NCBI GenBank assembly: GCA_964588555.1
Contig: CAZPPT010000005.1
Span: forward strand, 1-64,000
DNA from: JAGVWJ01 sp964588555
GTDB taxonomy: Archaea; Micrarchaeota; Micrarchaeia; Anstonellales; Bilamarchaeaceae
DNA length: 64,000 bases
Reading direction: 5' to 3'
Part shown: positions 9,121 to 16,866 of the stretch, piece after piece
Layout of the letters: each line of letters opens with the position of its first letter
Numbering within the stretch: the first letter of the stretch is position 1
Translations under genes and position numbers: made by a program
The notes under the pieces: model-generated
What the model saw: the letters and a program-made list of their open reading frames with translations, nothing else
Told to the model about the DNA's origin: nothing
Database searches by the model: none

Positions 9121-9744
9121 ATGTACGATGAGAAGCTTGAGTTGCATGCCCTTGCGTTAGTTGGAACGCTCAAACATAAGCCCAAGCGCTCAAATACGGA
9201 AGAACTGACAAACCTCGTTGCAAAACATCTCAAAGAATATCGCGTTAAGACAGAGATAATACGGCTCGTTGATTGCCATATTCCGGCAGGCGTTGTAGGA
9301 CGCATTAACAAGAAAGACGAGTGGCCGCGCATTGCAGAAAAAATGAAAAATGCGGACATACTTATTTTCGGAACGCCAATCTGGTGGGGTAACCTCTCAA
9401 GCGAAATGCAGCGGATCATCGAACGCATGGATGTGCTTGACGAGATATACCGGCAAAGCGGGAAGTCCGTGCTTTACAATAAGGTGGCGGGCCTAGTCAT
9501 TACCGGTTCTGAAGACGGCGCGCTTGCCGTCACGGGGAGGATGATGATGGTTATGCACTGGCTTGGGTTTACGATCCCACCTGAATGCACCACGTATTGG
9601 GTTGGGGAGGTTGGGCAGGATCCAAAGAGGGATCGTGAAAAACGCATCAAGAACAAGGCGACGCAGACTATGGCACAGCGCATGGCACGCAACCTTGCAT
9701 ATTATGCACAACTTTTGCACCATCATCCGCTGGTGGAGAAATGA
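9121..9744 (+). CDS. Flavodoxin-like NAD(P)H-dependent FMN reductase family protein
   Basis: About 207 residues from ATG 9121. The fold begins with strand ALALVGTLKHKPKRSNTEEL, the phosphate-binding loop of NADPH-dependent FMN reductases. It continues with ADILIFGTPIWWGNLSSEM, the flavin-contact loop typical of this family (GTPIYWG), and AGLVITGSEDGA, the third flavin loop. Members are flavoprotein oxidoreductases or flavodoxin-like carriers. ATG 9085 is an in-frame alternative start with a TATA-like AAATTAAAT 29 bp upstream. The gene ends at 9744, directly against the stop of the convergent broken methyltransferase at 9745. Confidence 0.78.
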   Translation: MYDEKLELHALALVGTLKHKPKRSNTEELTNLVAKHLKEYRVKTEIIRLVDCHIPAGVVGRINKKDEWPRIAEKMKNADILIFGTPIWWGNLSSEMQRIIERMDVLDEIYRQSGKSVLYNKVAGLVITGSEDGALAVTGRMMMVMHWLGFTIPPECTTYWVGEVGQDPKRDREKRIKNKATQTMAQRMARNLAYYAQLLHHHPLVEK

Positions 9745-10545
9745 CTAGCGTCCAAAACCTTCCCTACAATTGTTGCGTGCGATGATGTGGGCATCGTACC
9801 GTTCGGACACCGGAATTTCCGGGTCGGTTTGCGCGATATTTTCCAAATCATTTGGCCCGTCAAACTCAATTGAAAAACCGGCGCGCACAAGCATACCCCT
9901 GATTTCAGTAGAAGGGATGATATTATCAGTGGTAACTCAAATAAGCCCATTTTCTGCCAGAAGCAAGGGAAACGCTTCCAAAAGCGGTTTTTCCAGGTAG
10001 CTATTTCTGAGGGCGGACATAAGGTCACGGGGTGTAAGGTCATGCATGGCAGCAGTATTAATGCCCAAATCACGCTTAAGCAGATCAAGTGCATAGGCCC
10101 TGATAGAATTGTATGCATAAGGGGAACCGGACAGTGCGGCAAGCACAATACACCTTATTATATTAGTCAATCTATCTGACAAACCTGGATTAAAAACCGT
10201 TATCAAATCAAATTGAGGAACCATAGCCTTGAGTTTCCTTGCACCCACCTCACCGGCCAACAAGAGGGGCACTAATTCGAATTGAAGATCAGTAGCTCCC
10301 ATTTGCCGTGCGACTGAAAGCGGCGTGGTTTCCATGTCAATGCCATAAACGCGCAATTTCTTCGGATTATGTTCCTGGATTATCGTTTCGGCAAGCAAGG
10401 CTGCCCGTCCCCCAAGAAAACACCCAAAATCAAGTATATTGAGTTCGTCCCGTTTTAATCGGGCCGAGGCAGTGTGCCGGAGTAATTTTTGGATAGTGCC
10501 CTTAACCCTCACCCTTACTGGATCATTCTGCGCAACCATATGCAT
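9745..10545 (-). pseudogene. SAM-dependent methyltransferase interrupted by one in-frame TGA
   Basis: The N-terminal 202 residues form a class I methyltransferase fold: NILDFGCFLGGRAALLAE is motif I, RVYGIDME is motif II, and FDLITVFNPG follows the central strand. The frame stops at TGA (9937-9939), just where the strand after ENGLI should continue. Reading through the TGA, the same frame stays open for 63 codons (VTTDNIIPSTEIRGML and onwards) to TAG at 9745-9747, abutting the flavoprotein stop. That tail looks like the missing C-terminal strand and helices. TGA is used as a normal stop elsewhere (for example 14693 and 22217), so recoding is unlikely. A nonsense mutation or an assembly error explains it best. 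Confidence 0.8.
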
Positions 10546-10592
10546 TTATTGTGATGAAAAATTTATAAATATGGTATAAAGAATGCGCTGAA

Positions 10593-11402
10593 TTACGTTT
10601 TCCTGCTCACCAGATAGACTGCGCCTAAATACGCAATGTAGCTCAAAACACGCAGGAGCGACGGGTTCCCGTCATAGCCAAAGAGCGCCTTTGCCATGCT
10701 CCCAATTAGCCCGTTTTCATGAAAGAGCGGGTATGAACCGTCAGGGTTTTGTGGCGGGTTTATGTCCCAGACGTGCTCGATAAGCGGCGGAAAAATACCG
10801 ACCTCCGATAGCTCGTGCACACCGTATGAAAAGAGGCCTGCCGCAATAAAAATTAAGAAGATGGTCGTTATCCTGAAAAATGCACCGACATTAAAGCGCA
10901 TCGCACGCTCAAACATAAGGTAGCCAAGGACCAATGCCGCCACTACTCCTAAGAGGCCGCCAAGGATTGAAACGCCGCCAGTTGCAACCTCAATGCCTGC
11001 CATGAAAAGCACCGCCTCGACCCCTTCCCTAAATACGGCGGTAAATGCAAGGAACATAAGCGCAGTCGTCTGTTTTGAATCAAGCGTTACCTTGACCTCA
11101 TTACGTATCTCTTCAGCGATGTTCTTGTTCTTCATCATCCAGAGGATAAACCATGTAAGAAGGATGGTTGCGGTGATCATGAATACGCCTTCAAAAAGTT
11201 CCTCATGCGCCTCAAAGCCGCCTTGCACGAATTGGAATGCATATGCAAGTGCAATGGATGCAACAATACCCCATGCAACGCCTAAATAAATGTGCTTTTC
11301 GTGCTCCTGGTTCTTTGTCTTGTGGAGATACGCAAGCATAATGCCGACAATGAGTGCTGCCTCGATACTTTCCCGAAACATAACGATGAATTCAGCTAAC
11401 AT
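10593..11402 (-). CDS. FTR1-family high-affinity iron permease
   Basis: 269-residue membrane protein with about seven transmembrane segments. The two signature REXXE motifs of FTR1/EfeU iron permeases are present: FRESIEA near residue 10 and FREGVEA near residue 123. The family moves Fe3+ (in fungi coupled to a multicopper oxidase, in bacteria with EfeO/EfeB); no partner gene is adjacent. A TATA box (TATATAAT, about 11425-11432) lies about 26 bp upstream of the ATG, and the DtxR-type dyad at 11448-11465 lies just upstream of it. Iron-dependent repression by the DtxR proteins encoded 1 kb away is the likely control. Confidence 0.9.
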   Translation of the reverse strand: MLAEFIVMFRESIEAALIVGIMLAYLHKTKNQEHEKHIYLGVAWGIVASIALAYAFQFVQGGFEAHEELFEGVFMITATILLTWFILWMMKNKNIAEEIRNEVKVTLDSKQTTALMFLAFTAVFREGVEAVLFMAGIEVATGGVSILGGLLGVVAALVLGYLMFERAMRFNVGAFFRITTIFLIFIAAGLFSYGVHELSEVGIFPPLIEHVWDINPPQNPDGSYPLFHENGLIGSMAKALFGYDGNPSLLRVLSYIAYLGAVYLVSRKT

Positions 11403-11447
11403 ACTAGCAACTGTGTTCTTCGGCCTATATAATTGTGTTCCGAAGAG

Positions 11448-11465
11448 ATTTAGGTATGCCTAAAT
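11448..11465. promoter_or_regulatory. DtxR-family operator candidate upstream of ftr1
   Basis: Perfect inverted repeat ATTTAGG-TATG-CCTAAAT. It sits between the divergent promoters of ftr1 and the gene at 11512. The identical arms and spacing occur at 12702-12719 between the two DtxR-type regulator genes, so this is the likely iron-responsive operator. The TTAGG..CCTAA core resembles known DtxR/IdeR boxes. Confidence 0.8.
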
Positions 11466-11480
11466 TCGGAAAGCCATCGA

Positions 11481-11511
11481 TTTATAAATACTTTTATACA
11501 CTATTTATAAC
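11481..11511 (+). promoter_or_regulatory. Promoter of the 11512 gene, nearly identical to the promoter at 39186
   Basis: TATA box TTTATAAATAC begins exactly 31 bp before the ATG at 11512. The 31 bases match those before the ATG at 39217 at all but about four positions, with the same spacing. The two downstream genes encode different basic, helix-rich proteins, so the promoters look duplicated or conserved independently of the coding sequence. Confidence 0.65.
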
Positions 11512-12285
11512 ATGGCTATGAAGAAAATTAGGAGGCCGCCCCGAGACCCATTCAAACGGCCACGGCAAGATGATACGATAGGGCCGAATCCCGCACTTCA
11601 AGAACTCAGGGATTTAAAGGAATTAATTGATGAGATTGAAGATGCTGTAAAAAGGCCTCTGCCGCCTAAAGAAGCTGTAGCAAAGTGGAGGGCGCTGGCA
11701 ACCAGTGAACCTTCTGAAGAATTGATGACTGAGTTGGCAGAACGGGCAATTTTAAATATTGAAGCGAAAAGAGGATGGAACTGCACAAGTAAGGAGGACA
11801 GGTTATTTGACGGTGTGCCGTATAATGATGAACAGCTGACTAGGTTAAGGCAGTTGGCTGAAGGTGGAACCCGGAAGCAAAAAGAGGATGCAATAACATG
11901 CTTAAGTTTTGAAAACGCGCGGCCGGAAAAGGCAATAGAAATTTTAGAGGAAATGCTAAAAACAAAAATAGAATTAGCACTTAAAACAGAAGCGGCACAA
12001 CAGATATTATATCTGTTGTCCACGCGTATGCCCCTCTCAGCTGAGAGTACTCGCACACGTATAGCGGTTTATCAATACGACCACATTCTAGGGAGAATCT
12101 ACGACGCAGGCAATTTAATACAGGCAGTAGACCGAGGAATACGAGTTGAGGGCCTTGCCCAAATGCTCCAAAAAATATATAAACTGATTACGCAGGAAAT
12201 CAGACGAGGGACAATCAAAGCTGAGGAAGGCACGAGGTTAAGGGAGAATATTGGACGCGCACTTGAAAGGTTGGAAAGCGAGTAA
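11512..12285 (+). CDS. Helical hypothetical protein, possibly HEAT-like
   Basis: 257 residues. The N-terminal 25 residues are strongly basic and proline-rich (RRPPRDPFKRPRQDD) and probably disordered, possibly nucleic-acid binding. The rest is predicted alpha-helical, with helix pairs such as EQLTRLRQLAEGGTRKQKED and PEKAIEILEEMLKTKIELAL, reminiscent of degenerate HEAT/armadillo repeats. No catalytic motif is visible and I do not recognise a family. The leaderless start is supported by the TATA box 31 bp upstream. It shares its intergenic region, and perhaps its operator, with ftr1. Comparable proteins occur at 20882, 39217 and 39887. Confidence 0.7.
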   Translation: MAMKKIRRPPRDPFKRPRQDDTIGPNPALQELRDLKELIDEIEDAVKRPLPPKEAVAKWRALATSEPSEELMTELAERAILNIEAKRGWNCTSKEDRLFDGVPYNDEQLTRLRQLAEGGTRKQKEDAITCLSFENARPEKAIEILEEMLKTKIELALKTEAAQQILYLLSTRMPLSAESTRTRIAVYQYDHILGRIYDAGNLIQAVDRGIRVEGLAQMLQKIYKLITQEIRRGTIKAEEGTRLRENIGRALERLESE

Positions 12286-12296
12286 GCTTACCTTGC

Positions 12297-12677
12297 CTAT
12301 TTTGCCATTTCCAATTTTTCAACCAATTTTTGTATCGACTTATTCGTCTCATCACTTATATAATGTTCCAAGAGGCACGCATCCCGATACGCAGTTTTTG
12401 GTGAAACGCCTGCCAATTCAAATAAGCGTAAAAAAACCTTGTAGCGCCCATTAACAATTTGTGCAGTGCGTTTCCCCTCTTCAGTAAGAACGATGCCGCT
12501 TCGCTTCTCATATATGATAAGGTGTGCCGCATGCAATTTGTCAAGCATTTCGCTTGCACTTGATGGCCTGACTGACAGCGTGTCGGCGATGTCCTTGACG
12601 CGCACGTATCCCTTTTTCTCAATAATTTCGTAAATTGCACGCAGGTAATTCTCAGTAGTACGTGATAGCATAGACAT
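12297..12677 (-). CDS. DtxR/MntR-family iron-dependent transcriptional regulator
   Basis: 126 residues from the ATG at 12677 (further in-frame ATGs at 12689 and 12671). The N-terminal winged helix is clear: TTENYLRAIYEIIEKKGYVRVKDIADTL is split as TTENYLRAIYEII and VRVKDIADTLSVRPSSASEM, matching the DtxR recognition helix, followed by the wing (GIVLTEEGKRTA). The C-terminal metal-binding/dimerisation part carries CLLEHYISDET, where family metal ligands (Cys/Glu/His) lie. It is divergent from the second DtxR gene at 12726 across a 48-bp gap holding a shared TATA region and the dyad at 12702-12719, implying autoregulation. Confidence 0.88.
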   Translation of the reverse strand: MSMLSRTTENYLRAIYEIIEKKGYVRVKDIADTLSVRPSSASEMLDKLHAAHLIIYEKRSGIVLTEEGKRTAQIVNGRYKVFLRLFELAGVSPKTAYRDACLLEHYISDETNKSIQKLVEKLEMAK

Positions 12678-12693
12678 ATATGTGCACAAGAAG

Positions 12694-12706
12694 GATTAAA
12701 AATTTA
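12694..12706. promoter_or_regulatory. Shared TATA region for the divergent DtxR genes
   Basis: The A/T-only stretch ATTAAAAATTTA lies about 23 bp from the minus-strand ATG (12677) and about 26 bp from the plus-strand ATG (12726). It overlaps the left arm of the DtxR dyad at 12702-12719, so a bound repressor would block TBP/TFB in both directions. Confidence 0.65.
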
Positions 12707-12719
12707 GGCTTGCCTAAAT
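12702..12719. promoter_or_regulatory. DtxR-family operator candidate between the two regulator genes
   Basis: Perfect inverted repeat ATTTAGG-CTTG-CCTAAAT with the same 7-bp arms and 4-bp spacer as the site at 11448-11465. It spans the transcription start region of the gene at 12726 and overlaps the shared TATA region, the geometry expected of an autorepressor site. Confidence 0.82.
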
Positions 12720-12725
12720 ATTTGC

Positions 12726-13190
12726 ATGGGAAAAAGCGCAAACGCGTATTTACGCGCAATTCACGCAATTGAAGAGGAAGGTGCAGTTCCGACCACAGTC
12801 ATGATTGCGCAAAAATTAAACGTAAGACCTGCAAGCGTTACCGAGATGCTCAAAAAACTTGCTGACGGCGGGCTCATCACTTATTCCCCCTATCACGGTG
12901 CAAAGCTCACGAAAAAGGGAAATGAAAGCGCAAAAAAAATGGTGCGAAAGCATCTCCTCCTTGAGACGTTCTTAAAGAATATCCTCAAACTAAATGATGA
13001 GGAGGTATGTAAGCAGGCAAGCGCACTTGAGGACTCGCTTACTGACCATGCAGACCAGCAGTTATGCGTTTTCCTCAATCGGCCGATGAAGGGTGCAATC
13101 GAGCCTGCGCCCATACCGCACTGCACAAAGAAGATAACGTGCGAGAGCTGCCTTGCTTGTAACGGCGGAAAAGGGCAGGTGCCCATTTAA
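12726..13190 (+). CDS. Second DtxR-family regulator with C-terminal Cys-rich tail
   Basis: 154 residues. Winged-helix domain: SANAYLRAIHAIEEEGAVP, then MIAQKLNVRPASVTEMLKKL (recognition helix) and the wing GAKLTKKGNES. The dimerisation region contains CKQASALEDSLTDHADQQLC. The tail PHCTKKITCESCLACNGGKG has four Cys and one His, an arrangement that could bind an extra metal or an Fe-S cluster and is absent from the neighbouring DtxR protein. It is transcribed divergently from the first DtxR gene, with the operator inside its promoter. The pair may sense different metals, for example Fe and Mn, or one may respond to redox state. Confidence 0.85.
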   Translation: MGKSANAYLRAIHAIEEEGAVPTTVMIAQKLNVRPASVTEMLKKLADGGLITYSPYHGAKLTKKGNESAKKMVRKHLLLETFLKNILKLNDEEVCKQASALEDSLTDHADQQLCVFLNRPMKGAIEPAPIPHCTKKITCESCLACNGGKGQVPI

Positions 13191-13679
13191 TTACGGTTTC
13201 TTTTCTTCAAACAGGTGAGCGTACTTAAACTGTTCACCGGCACGTGACATGAGGTGTTCGTTAAGGCTAATACAAGCGGCCCTGCATGCAGAATAAAGCG
13301 AGTTCGCCTGGAGCCCAATAAGATCTGCGGCATTCTCCCGGCTCGTGGCAACCTCAAGCGCATCAATAAGAACTGCAGTTTTATGGGCGCGGCGCACTTC
13401 CTTAAGATCAATACCCAGTTCTCCGGCAAGCTGTTTTATCTCCCGATCCATACCAAGCCGATAGTCGAGATACCTGCGCCCGATCGCGCGGCAGTAAATG
13501 GATATGTCCCCGCCCCCAAATGGGTTAGTATTCAGGCACGCGGTAAGAAATATCTCCTTTGTCCACAGATTCAGTGAACGTGGGATGGCAATTGCCTGAT
13601 CACTTAGCAGGGGTGTAGCGTGAGATGATTTTCCGGTAGCCCCGGCAGATGCGGACCGAGTACGCCGAAGGGATTTCAT
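13191..13679 (-). CDS. Hypothetical protein, possibly cyclin-box/TFB-like helical fold
   Basis: 162 residues if the ATG at 13679 is used. That start is preferred because a TATA-like AATAAATATAT lies 26 bp upstream; the longer frame from 13724 would begin upstream of the promoter. It is helix-rich, with VRRAHKTAVLIDALEVATSR and LQANSLYSACRAACISLNEH. The second segment is vaguely like the second helix pair of a cyclin box, but there is no zinc ribbon and no confident family. It converges on the DtxR gene (0-bp gap) and diverges from pyrD. Confidence 0.6.
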   Translation of the reverse strand: MKSLRRTRSASAGATGKSSHATPLLSDQAIAIPRSLNLWTKEIFLTACLNTNPFGGGDISIYCRAIGRRYLDYRLGMDREIKQLAGELGIDLKEVRRAHKTAVLIDALEVATSRENAADLIGLQANSLYSACRAACISLNEHLMSRAGEQFKYAHLFEEKKP

Positions 13680-13763
13680 ACATACGTTACCACTTAGGAT
13701 ATATTTATTCGATGCCCCTTCCATACCATTACTTTTTATTTTCTTCTTGCGCTTATCGATATT

Positions 13764-14693
13764 ATGCCTATGTTAGAAACCAAAATCCTTGGCTTAACGC
13801 TCAAAAATCCCCTCTTTTTAGCAAGCGGCATCCAGGGCGTAACAAGGGGAAGCCTGGGGGAAGTTTGTAAAAAGGGTGCCGGCGCAGCAATTTGCAAGTC
13901 ACTTACGCTTGAGGCGCGAAAAGGGCATGAAACGCCGATCATGACCGAAACAGACGGCGGTTTTTTGAATGCGGTCGGCTATTCAAACCCAGGCATCGAC
14001 ACCGGGCTTGATGAATTTTCAGGATGGAAACAAAAGGAGCCGATTATCATTAGCATTACGGCAAAAAACGTTGAGGAGTACGAGTTTCTCGCAAAAAAAA
14101 TTAAAAATAAAATCGAACGTGGGATGCGCGTCGATGCAGTTGAGGCAGTGTTATCATGCCCGCACACGCCCGAATTTGGCCTTATGGCAGGACAGCAGAC
14201 TCCAGAAACCGCAGAAGCAGTTACAAAAGTAATGGTAAAGACGCTTTCTGTTCCAGTGATCATCAAAATCTCACCGGGGGTGCCAGGTGAAATCGAGGTT
14301 GCAAAGGCGATCGAACGAGGCGGGGCAAAGGCAATAGATGTCGGAAACACGATCGGACCAGGCATGAAAATAGATATTGAACGGCATGCACCAGTACTTG
14401 GGTTCAAACGCGGCGGGTTGAGCGGACCTGCGGCAAAGCCAATTGCAATGCGCTGCGTCTATGATATCTATGATGCAGTAAAGATCCCTATTATCGGTTG
14501 CGGCGGAGTAACGTACGGAAAAGATGCGATTGAATTTATGCAGGCAGGTGCGAGTGCTGTTGCAATCGGCACTGCTGTATATTATAGAGGCACCGGCGTA
14601 TTTACAAAAGTAGCAAAGGAGATGGAAAGCTGGCTTAGGGAACACAACTATTCATCAGTTAAGGAAATAATCGGGATTGCGCACCGGGCGTGA
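13764..14693 (+). CDS. pyrD: Dihydroorotate dehydrogenase, catalytic subunit
   Basis: 309-residue TIM-barrel flavoprotein that oxidises dihydroorotate to orotate in UMP synthesis. Family landmarks are NPLFLASGIQG at the start of the FMN barrel, NAVGYSNPGID, SCPHTPEFGLMAGQ (the region with the class 1B active-site Cys), VPVIIKISPG (FMN-contact Lys), and the phosphate-binding end IIGCGGVTYGKDAIEFMQAGASAV given here as IIGCGGV and FMQAGASAVAIGTA. It is the class 1B type, which works with the PyrK subunit encoded 4 nt downstream. Start ATG at 13764; the alternative ATG two codons later changes little. Confidence 0.95.
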   Translation: MPMLETKILGLTLKNPLFLASGIQGVTRGSLGEVCKKGAGAAICKSLTLEARKGHETPIMTETDGGFLNAVGYSNPGIDTGLDEFSGWKQKEPIIISITAKNVEEYEFLAKKIKNKIERGMRVDAVEAVLSCPHTPEFGLMAGQQTPETAEAVTKVMVKTLSVPVIIKISPGVPGEIEVAKAIERGGAKAIDVGNTIGPGMKIDIERHAPVLGFKRGGLSGPAAKPIAMRCVYDIYDAVKIPIIGCGGVTYGKDAIEFMQAGASAVAIGTAVYYRGTGVFTKVAKEMESWLREHNYSSVKEIIGIAHRA

Positions 14694-14697
14694 AAAT

Positions 14698-15507
14698 ATG
14701 GACCAAAAACCAACACGATCAACCTTTGAAATGAAGACTGCAATAATCAGTAAAGTAACTGATGAAAATTACCGTATCAAGACGTTTGAGCTTGGGCTTG
14801 ACATAAAGGCACGGCCGGGCCAGTTCATTCTTGTGTGGTTTCCAGGAGTCGGCGAAAGGCCGATGAGCCTTGGGAATGGAAAACCAGTAAGCATTACGGT
14901 TGCAAATGTCGGAAAATGCAGCGCTGAACTCCATAAACAGGCAGTTGGCGACCCCGTGTCATTTCGCGGACCGCTCGGAACACCGTTTACGCTTCCAAAA
15001 AAGGCAAATGCAGCGCGGATTTTATTGGTTGGAGGCGGTTACGGGGTTGTACCGCTTGCGTACCTTGCGCGCGTTGCGGAGAAAGAGAATATTGAATGCG
15101 TTGCGGTTATCGGAGCAAGAAAAAAGGAGGACCTCATTTATACAAAACGCTTTGGAAACGCGCGAGTGCTTGTCACTACTGACGACGGAAGCGAGGGAAT
15201 CAAAGGAAACGCACTTGACGGCGTGAAAAAGTTATATGATGAGGGCGAGAGATTTGATGCAGTTTATTCGTGCGGCCCGGAAAAGATGATGTATTATCTT
15301 GCTGTATGGTGCAAGGAAAAAAATATAACCTGCCAGGTGAGTGTTGAGCGGTACATGAAGTGCGGCATTAACATTTGTGGTGCGTGCGCGGTTGATGGAA
15401 AGATGGCATGTACTGATGGGCCGGTCATGAGCGGTGAAAAGGCATTGCGGCTCAAGGAATTTGGAAAAAGCCATTTAGATGCAAGTGGAAAAAGGATAGA
15501 ACTTTAG
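14698..15507 (+). CDS. pyrK: Dihydroorotate dehydrogenase electron-transfer subunit
   Basis: 269 residues from ATG 14698, which follows the pyrD stop by 4 nt. ATG 14731 (MKTAIISKV) is a plausible shorter start. It passes electrons from PyrD FMN to NAD+ through FAD and a 2Fe-2S cluster. The N-terminal FAD-binding barrel (ARPGQFILVWFPG), NAD-binding domain (ARILLVGGGYGVVPLAYLA), conserved YSCGPEKMMYYL and C-terminal cluster Cys residues (KCGINICGACAVDGKMAC) are all present. The tight pyrD-pyrK pair is the usual arrangement and fixes the class 1B assignment. Confidence 0.93.
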   Translation: MDQKPTRSTFEMKTAIISKVTDENYRIKTFELGLDIKARPGQFILVWFPGVGERPMSLGNGKPVSITVANVGKCSAELHKQAVGDPVSFRGPLGTPFTLPKKANAARILLVGGGYGVVPLAYLARVAEKENIECVAVIGARKKEDLIYTKRFGNARVLVTTDDGSEGIKGNALDGVKKLYDEGERFDAVYSCGPEKMMYYLAVWCKEKNITCQVSVERYMKCGINICGACAVDGKMACTDGPVMSGEKALRLKEFGKSHLDASGKRIEL

Positions 15508-15987
15508 TTAAGGAGTCGGAACTAAAAAATATTCTGGTTCCTTGACTGGATAAATATTATATATGGGAATTTTATCGGGGTTATCTATTACACCTGCAGT
15601 AGGCTTTTCTGTAGATGTATCAAAAGGCAATGATGGCCATAAACGCGCAGGTGAAGGATTACTTCTGAGATTACAAAACATATAAGCTGAAGAGATCGTT
15701 AGGCCAATTGTAAGAACCATAAGTGAATGCCACGCGACTGCTGCCATTATCGGCCGGTCTTTTCCAAAAACCTTAAGTGCTATTTTTGGTACAAGCATGT
15801 TAGAAATATGGTCACGTAGTTGGTTCATTGGCGTATTTTGCGGTTTCATATTCTCTAAAAGTTGTGCTCTTTGCTCTTCGAGAAGTCTTGTGCGATCTAG
15901 CTGTTTTTGTCGTTTTCGTGCTTGGCGCGTTTCATGGCGGCGCACTTGCCTAGATTCTGGTCTATGGAAAAACTGTAAAAATGCCAT
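15508..15987 (-). CDS. Hypothetical single-pass membrane protein with basic N-terminus
   Basis: 159 residues. The first 50 are very basic and charged (RRHETRQARKRQKQLDRTR), likely a cytoplasmic helix or nucleic-acid-binding tail. One hydrophobic segment (AVAWHSLMVLTIGLTISSAYMF, about residues 83-103) should span the membrane. The last 50 residues are proline-rich and probably external or flexible. No family is recognised. A TATA-like TTTTTAAAC about 23-25 bp upstream of the ATG supports the start. It is convergent with pyrK, whose stop ends at 15507. Confidence 0.6.
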   Translation of the reverse strand: MAFLQFFHRPESRQVRRHETRQARKRQKQLDRTRLLEEQRAQLLENMKPQNTPMNQLRDHISNMLVPKIALKVFGKDRPIMAAVAWHSLMVLTIGLTISSAYMFCNLRSNPSPARLWPSLPFDTSTEKPTAGVIDNPDKIPIYNIYPVKEPEYFLVPTP

Positions 15988-16029
15988 AGCTTAATTATGT
16001 CAAATAGTGTTTAAAAATGTATGTTTTTG

Positions 16030-16440
16030 GGAACCGTGTTATTTTTATTCTCTTCTTACGATTATTACTATAACACGGGCCCGTGTGGCAACCAGGGTTT
16101 CCAGTTCCCGGTCTTCGGTTTCGAGTCTCGCACTTTGCGTTCTGGAAACTGGCAACAGGAAACGGGAAACTCTTGCAATGGATAACCGGCAGGGCTTCGA
16201 ATGCCTTGGATCAACTGTGATCCGTGTCTGGTGACACCCTGAGATATGGGTTCAAAGCCATATCCCCTTTCTTTAGAAAAGAAAGGGGCTGAGTCCTTCA
16301 CCCCAAAAGAAAACGGTGAAAACTCGTATATACAACTGCCGACGCATGCCATGCATGCGTCAACGAGCGCGTCTTCAAGAATTCTCTTGGATTAGCGCGG
16401 CTGTTTTCGATTAGTATATACTTGGTAGAAACTCCCATCG
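16030..16440. ncRNA. Hairpin-rich non-coding region, candidate structured RNA (strand unknown)
   Basis: About 400 bp with no supportable gene but a dense series of perfect inverted repeats: CCGTGTTAT/ATAACACGG (16034-16078); the 14-bp palindrome ACACGGGCCCGTGT (16073-16086); GTTTCCAG/CTGGAAAC (16097-16149); GGATCA/TGATCC (16208-16223); GTGTC/GACAC (16224-16237); GATATGG/CCATATC (16243-16264); an 11-bp arm hairpin at 16264-16288; TTCACC/GGTGAA (16297-16320); GACGCATGC/GCATGCGTC (16341-16361) enclosed by CTCGT/ACGAG (16323-16367); CAAGA/TCTTG (16376-16389). Such back-to-back helices are far beyond chance and suggest a folded RNA. It shows none of the conserved RNase P or SRP RNA blocks. A minus-strand TATA box (TATAAAAA, about 16448-16455) could drive it toward lower coordinates. 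Confidence 0.55.
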
Positions 16441-16449
16441 GGCCCGTTT

Positions 16450-16866
16450 TTATAGTTCATTTCGTAAAAATTTCACTAAGTCACTCGTAGTATACACTTT
16501 GATTAGATTTTGTCTTAATTTAAGATCAGAGTCATAAGACCAAAGGCCTGCATTCAGGTGTTTTGCCAGGGCTAAAAACGGCCAATCATCTTTATCTGGC
16601 GAGAATTTCAAGACAACTTCTTTATAGGGCATGTATTCACTTTCAGGTACGATCGTAATTTTTGAAAATAAAAGAGATAGGATCGAAGTGAATTCATCTA
16701 ATGAGTAGTTACTTTTTTCTAATAGTTCTTGCGTGTGTTCTTCTATTTCTTGTCTGACAAATTCAGGAGTATAAAATTGAAATGATTTATTAAAAAGGAT
16801 ATCCTGGGTTATGGATTGCCTTAAGGCTGCTGAAATAATTACATTAGTGTCTACAATAAGAATCAC
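16450..16866 (-). CDS. PIN-domain ribonuclease toxin (VapC-like)
   Basis: 138 residues with a PIN-domain layout: ILIVDTNVIISAAL carries the first conserved Asp; Glu residues near EFVRQEIEEH and the acidic cluster SPDKDDWPFLALA supply the central and later acids; LWSYDSDLKL matches the PIN motif with the last Asp. PIN toxins of VapBC modules cleave tRNA or rRNA. The start overlaps the upstream antitoxin gene by 4 nt (ATGA), the usual translational coupling. The codons are more A+T-rich than the neighbours, consistent with an acquired module. Confidence 0.85.
   Translation of the reverse strand: MILIVDTNVIISAALRQSITQDILFNKSFQFYTPEFVRQEIEEHTQELLEKSNYSLDEFTSILSLLFSKITIVPESEYMPYKEVVLKFSPDKDDWPFLALAKHLNAGLWSYDSDLKLRQNLIKVYTTSDLVKFLRNEL

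Noticed and set aside
9937..9939. Selenocysteine or reassigned TGA
   Set aside because: TGA ends several intact genes in the window, no SECIS-like element was recognised, and methyltransferases of this kind do not use selenocysteine at this place.
9723..10148. Alternative frame across the broken methyltransferase end
   Set aside because: It does not continue the methyltransferase and has low-quality composition; the true continuation is in the original frame after the TGA.
16180..16210. T-arm-like AGGGC-TTCGAAT-GCCTT inside the hairpin array, suggesting a tRNA
   Set aside because: No matching acceptor, D-arm or anticodon arm could be found on either strand, even when introns were allowed.
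16030..16440. RNase P RNA or SRP RNA
   Set aside because: None of the conserved blocks (GAGGAAAGUCC-type CR-I, CR-V, or the SRP helix 8 GGAAG motif) is present.
16076..16445. GGGCCCG near both ends of the array as a tRNA acceptor stem
   Set aside because: CGGGCCCG is palindromic, so the match is trivial, and the base after GGGCCCG on the minus strand is A where tRNA needs U8.
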